Positions 3,643-5,408 of a stretch of DNA of 5,408 bases are shown here, piece by piece. The DNA comes from Verrucomicrobiota bacterium. Lineage in GTDB: Bacteria > Verrucomicrobiota > Verrucomicrobiia > Chthoniobacterales > UBA10450. The first letter of the stretch is position 1, and every line of letters starts with the position of its first letter. The translations under genes and the position numbers were made by a program. Below the pieces are notes generated by a model. That model was not told the origin of the DNA. It ran no database searches and saw nothing but the letters and a program-made list of their open reading frames with translations. The stretch spans positions 1 to 5,408 of the forward strand of contig QHQV01000350.1 in the NCBI GenBank assembly GCA_003219945.1. The letters are read 5' to 3'.

Positions 3643-5408
3643 ATGACGAAACGAAGGCGCGACCGTTTCGAGCGTTCCAAGATCATTATTCCGATTCTAC
3701 TGGCAGGATGGATCCCGTCAGTCCTGACGCTGATTGTTTCCTACACGATCCTCCGCGACACGTTGGAATCACGGATTTTGCGAGACCGGCAAACGCTGGT
3801 GCAATTGCTTGGGCACGTGGTCAGAATCGATCTCAGCCGTAGCAGCGAAATTATCAACTATTACGAGAGCCTTCCCGAGGTCGCCAGGATTCTCAGTTCG
3901 CCCAATCCTGCGCCCGCCGCCCAACAGTGGGTTAACTCCGCCTTCTATTCGCATCCAAACGTTGATGGGATGTTCCTCGCTGCGCCGGATGGCTCCTTGC
4001 TCGGCTCAATCCCGACGACACCAGAATTGGTAGGCAAAGACTTTGGGGCGAATCAATGGCGTGAAGAAGCGGCTGCATCGGACCAACCAATCGTCTCTTC
4101 AGTCCATCCGAGGTTCTCCGACGGCCGCCTCATCAGCGACATTGTCGCCCCTGTTCGCGCGCCTGATAGGATGCTTCTTGGATTCGTTGGCGACTCGGTC
4201 CTTATAGAAAGAATTGGCAAGAGATTGTCCACTATCGAGTTTTCCGACCGCTTTGTTTTCCAGGTCCTGGACCAAAAGGGTGCGGCGCTCTTCGCGAATG
4301 ATTTCAAGCCAAATCCCCGTGCCACTTCACCTGAAAGCAGCGAACTGCTCAAGCAAATCCGGCAGAGCAAGAGTGGGCACTTCGAATTTCAAAATAACCT
4401 CTATTCGTCTAGCCATATCGAATCCACTGGTTGGGTGGCACTAGTTGAGCAGCCTGTGCCGGTCGCTTACAAACCAGTTCATGATCTTCTCGGGCGAATG
4501 ACGGTCTTGGCAGCCTGGCTAATCGTTCTGACCGCTGTGTTCGCCTGGCTGGGTAGCCGGTTCTACCAACGGCAACTGGAATCAAAGCAGCAACTAGAGC
4601 GTCAAGTTATCTTCAACGAGAAAATGCTGGCGAATATGCCCGGCGGGATCGCTCTAGTCGATCCAGTTTCTGGCCGGTTTCTTCATGCCAACGATGCATT
4701 TGCGCGGATGGCGGAACGTTTCGGACAGGTGCCCGCGGTTCGCGACATTACCGAAATAACCTGCGATGAGGTAAAGATTGCGCCTTCCGGGGCAGTTGAG
4801 CGGGTCCTTAACTTTGGAACGCCGTTTCAACTGATCGAGCATCCGTTGAAAGATATGTCAGGCGTAACGCATTTCCTCGACATCAATCTGCTCAGATTGC
4901 AAGGGGCGAAGGAAACCGTCCAGGGCGTGCTTTATCTGGTAGACGACAAGACGCGTGATGTCACGCTGCGCCAGGAATTGATTGCCGCAAACGCCGCGAA
5001 GGACCAGTTCCTGGCACAACTATCTCACGAGTTGCGAAGTCCTCTCACGCCCGTCATCGCCATGGTGGGAGAACTCGAAGCCGAGCTGCCCGATTCCGAG
5101 CCTGTCAAGGGAGCGCTTGAGGTGGTGCGCCGAAATGTCGAATTGGAAGCACGCCTCATCGACGATTTGCTCGACATCACTCGTATTTCCAAAGGCAAAC
5201 TCCAACTAAGCTTCGAACCTATTTCCATCCATCAAATCCTCCAGCGCGCTTATGAGATATGCCGCAACGAAATCGAGGCAAAGAACCTCGAGGTGAACTT
5301 TGCACTTCGTGCGGCTCACCCGTACGCGGAGGGCGATCCTGCACGCTTGCAGCAGGTTTTTTGGAACCTGATCAAGAACAGCGTCAAGTTTACACCGGAA
5401 AAGGGCCG
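3643..5408 (+). CDS. Membrane sensor histidine kinase, Cache-PAS-HisKA-HATPase (3' end beyond the window)
   Basis: This is an open frame of 588 codons with no stop before the right edge. It is a two-component sensor that should autophosphorylate on His462 and pass phosphate to a response regulator. A basic N-terminus (MTKRRRDR) leads into a membrane helix at about 14-36. A roughly 250-residue extracytoplasmic domain of double-Cache type follows, with features such as VDGMFLAAPDGSLL (107-120), VGKDFGANQW (130-139) and LLGFVGDSVL. A second membrane helix lies at 286-308, then a short coiled-coil-like linker and a PAS-like domain at about 328-435; no HAMP is visible. The H-box is LSHELRSPLTPV and the N-box is NLIKNSVKFTP with Asn579; the G-boxes lie beyond the edge. 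A receiver domain could follow, as is common for this H-box type. An in-frame TGA at 3598-3600 limits the start; ATG 3643 has a weak GGGA upstream. The ligand is unknown. Confidence 0.93.
   Translation, partial: MTKRRRDRFERSKIIIPILLAGWIPSVLTLIVSYTILRDTLESRILRDRQTLVQLLGHVVRIDLSRSSEIINYYESLPEVARILSSPNPAPAAQQWVNSAFYSHPNVDGMFLAAPDGSLLGSIPTTPELVGKDFGANQWREEAAASDQPIVSSVHPRFSDGRLISDIVAPVRAPDRMLLGFVGDSVLIERIGKRLSTIEFSDRFVFQVLDQKGAALFANDFKPNPRATSPESSELLKQIRQSKSGHFEFQNNLYSSSHIESTGWVALVEQPVPVAYKPVHDLLGRMTVLAAWLIVLTAVFAWLGSRFYQRQLESKQQLERQVIFNEKMLANMPGGIALVDPVSGRFLHANDAFARMAERFGQVPAVRDITEITCDEVKIAPSGAVERVLNFGTPFQLIEHPLKDMSGVTHFLDINLLRLQGAKETVQGVLYLVDDKTRDVTLRQELIAANAAKDQFLAQLSHELRSPLTPVIAMVGELEAELPDSEPVKGALEVVRRNVELEARLIDDLLDITRISKGKLQLSFEPISIHQILQRAYEICRNEIEAKNLEVNFALRAAHPYAEGDPARLQQVFWNLIKNSVKFTPEKG

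Noticed and set aside
3355..3686. Small frames on both strands in the divergent intergenic region (72 and 82 codons)
   Set aside because: Their composition is not protein-like, they lack ribosome binding sites, and the minus-strand one overlaps the kinase start.

Overview
The window looks like ordinary chromosome of a Gram-negative-type, non-proteobacterial bacterium of moderate GC content. The S20 sequence, the DUF6580-like membrane protein, the plant-CslA-like glycosyltransferase and the sensor kinase together suggest Verrucomicrobiota (Chthoniobacterales-like) or a neighbouring soil lineage. That placement is an inference from remembered family resemblance and is not proven. Of the five translation starts, none has a strong Shine-Dalgarno sequence.

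Layout. Four genes lie on the minus strand. Read in their own direction they are: a processive family 2 glycosyltransferase (3330-1825); a secreted L,D-transpeptidase (1792-1007); ribosomal protein S20, rpsT (964-731); and a DUF6580-like polytopic membrane protein that starts at 567 and runs off the left edge. The first three are separated by only 32 and 42 bases and could be co-transcribed. Between rpsT and the membrane protein lie 163 bases holding a compact inverted-repeat element (663-718). A 312-base divergent intergenic region (3331-3642) follows, rich in perfect palindromes. On its other side, on the plus strand, a membrane-bound sensor histidine kinase starts at 3643 and runs off the right edge inside its ATPase domain.

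How the genes may work together. The glycosyltransferase and the L,D-transpeptidase both point to the cell envelope: the first probably makes and exports a beta-linked polysaccharide, and the second remodels or crosslinks peptidoglycan or anchors something to it. The divergent kinase, with an extracytoplasmic Cache-like sensor, could control the neighbouring envelope genes, but only the shared promoter region supports this. rpsT is a housekeeping gene and may also have its own promoter.

I found no CRISPR array, tRNA, rRNA, insertion sequence, phage gene or defence system. The points most worth a second look are the palindrome cluster in the divergent region, the competing hairpins after rpsT, and the His-to-Tyr change in the transpeptidase active-site motif.
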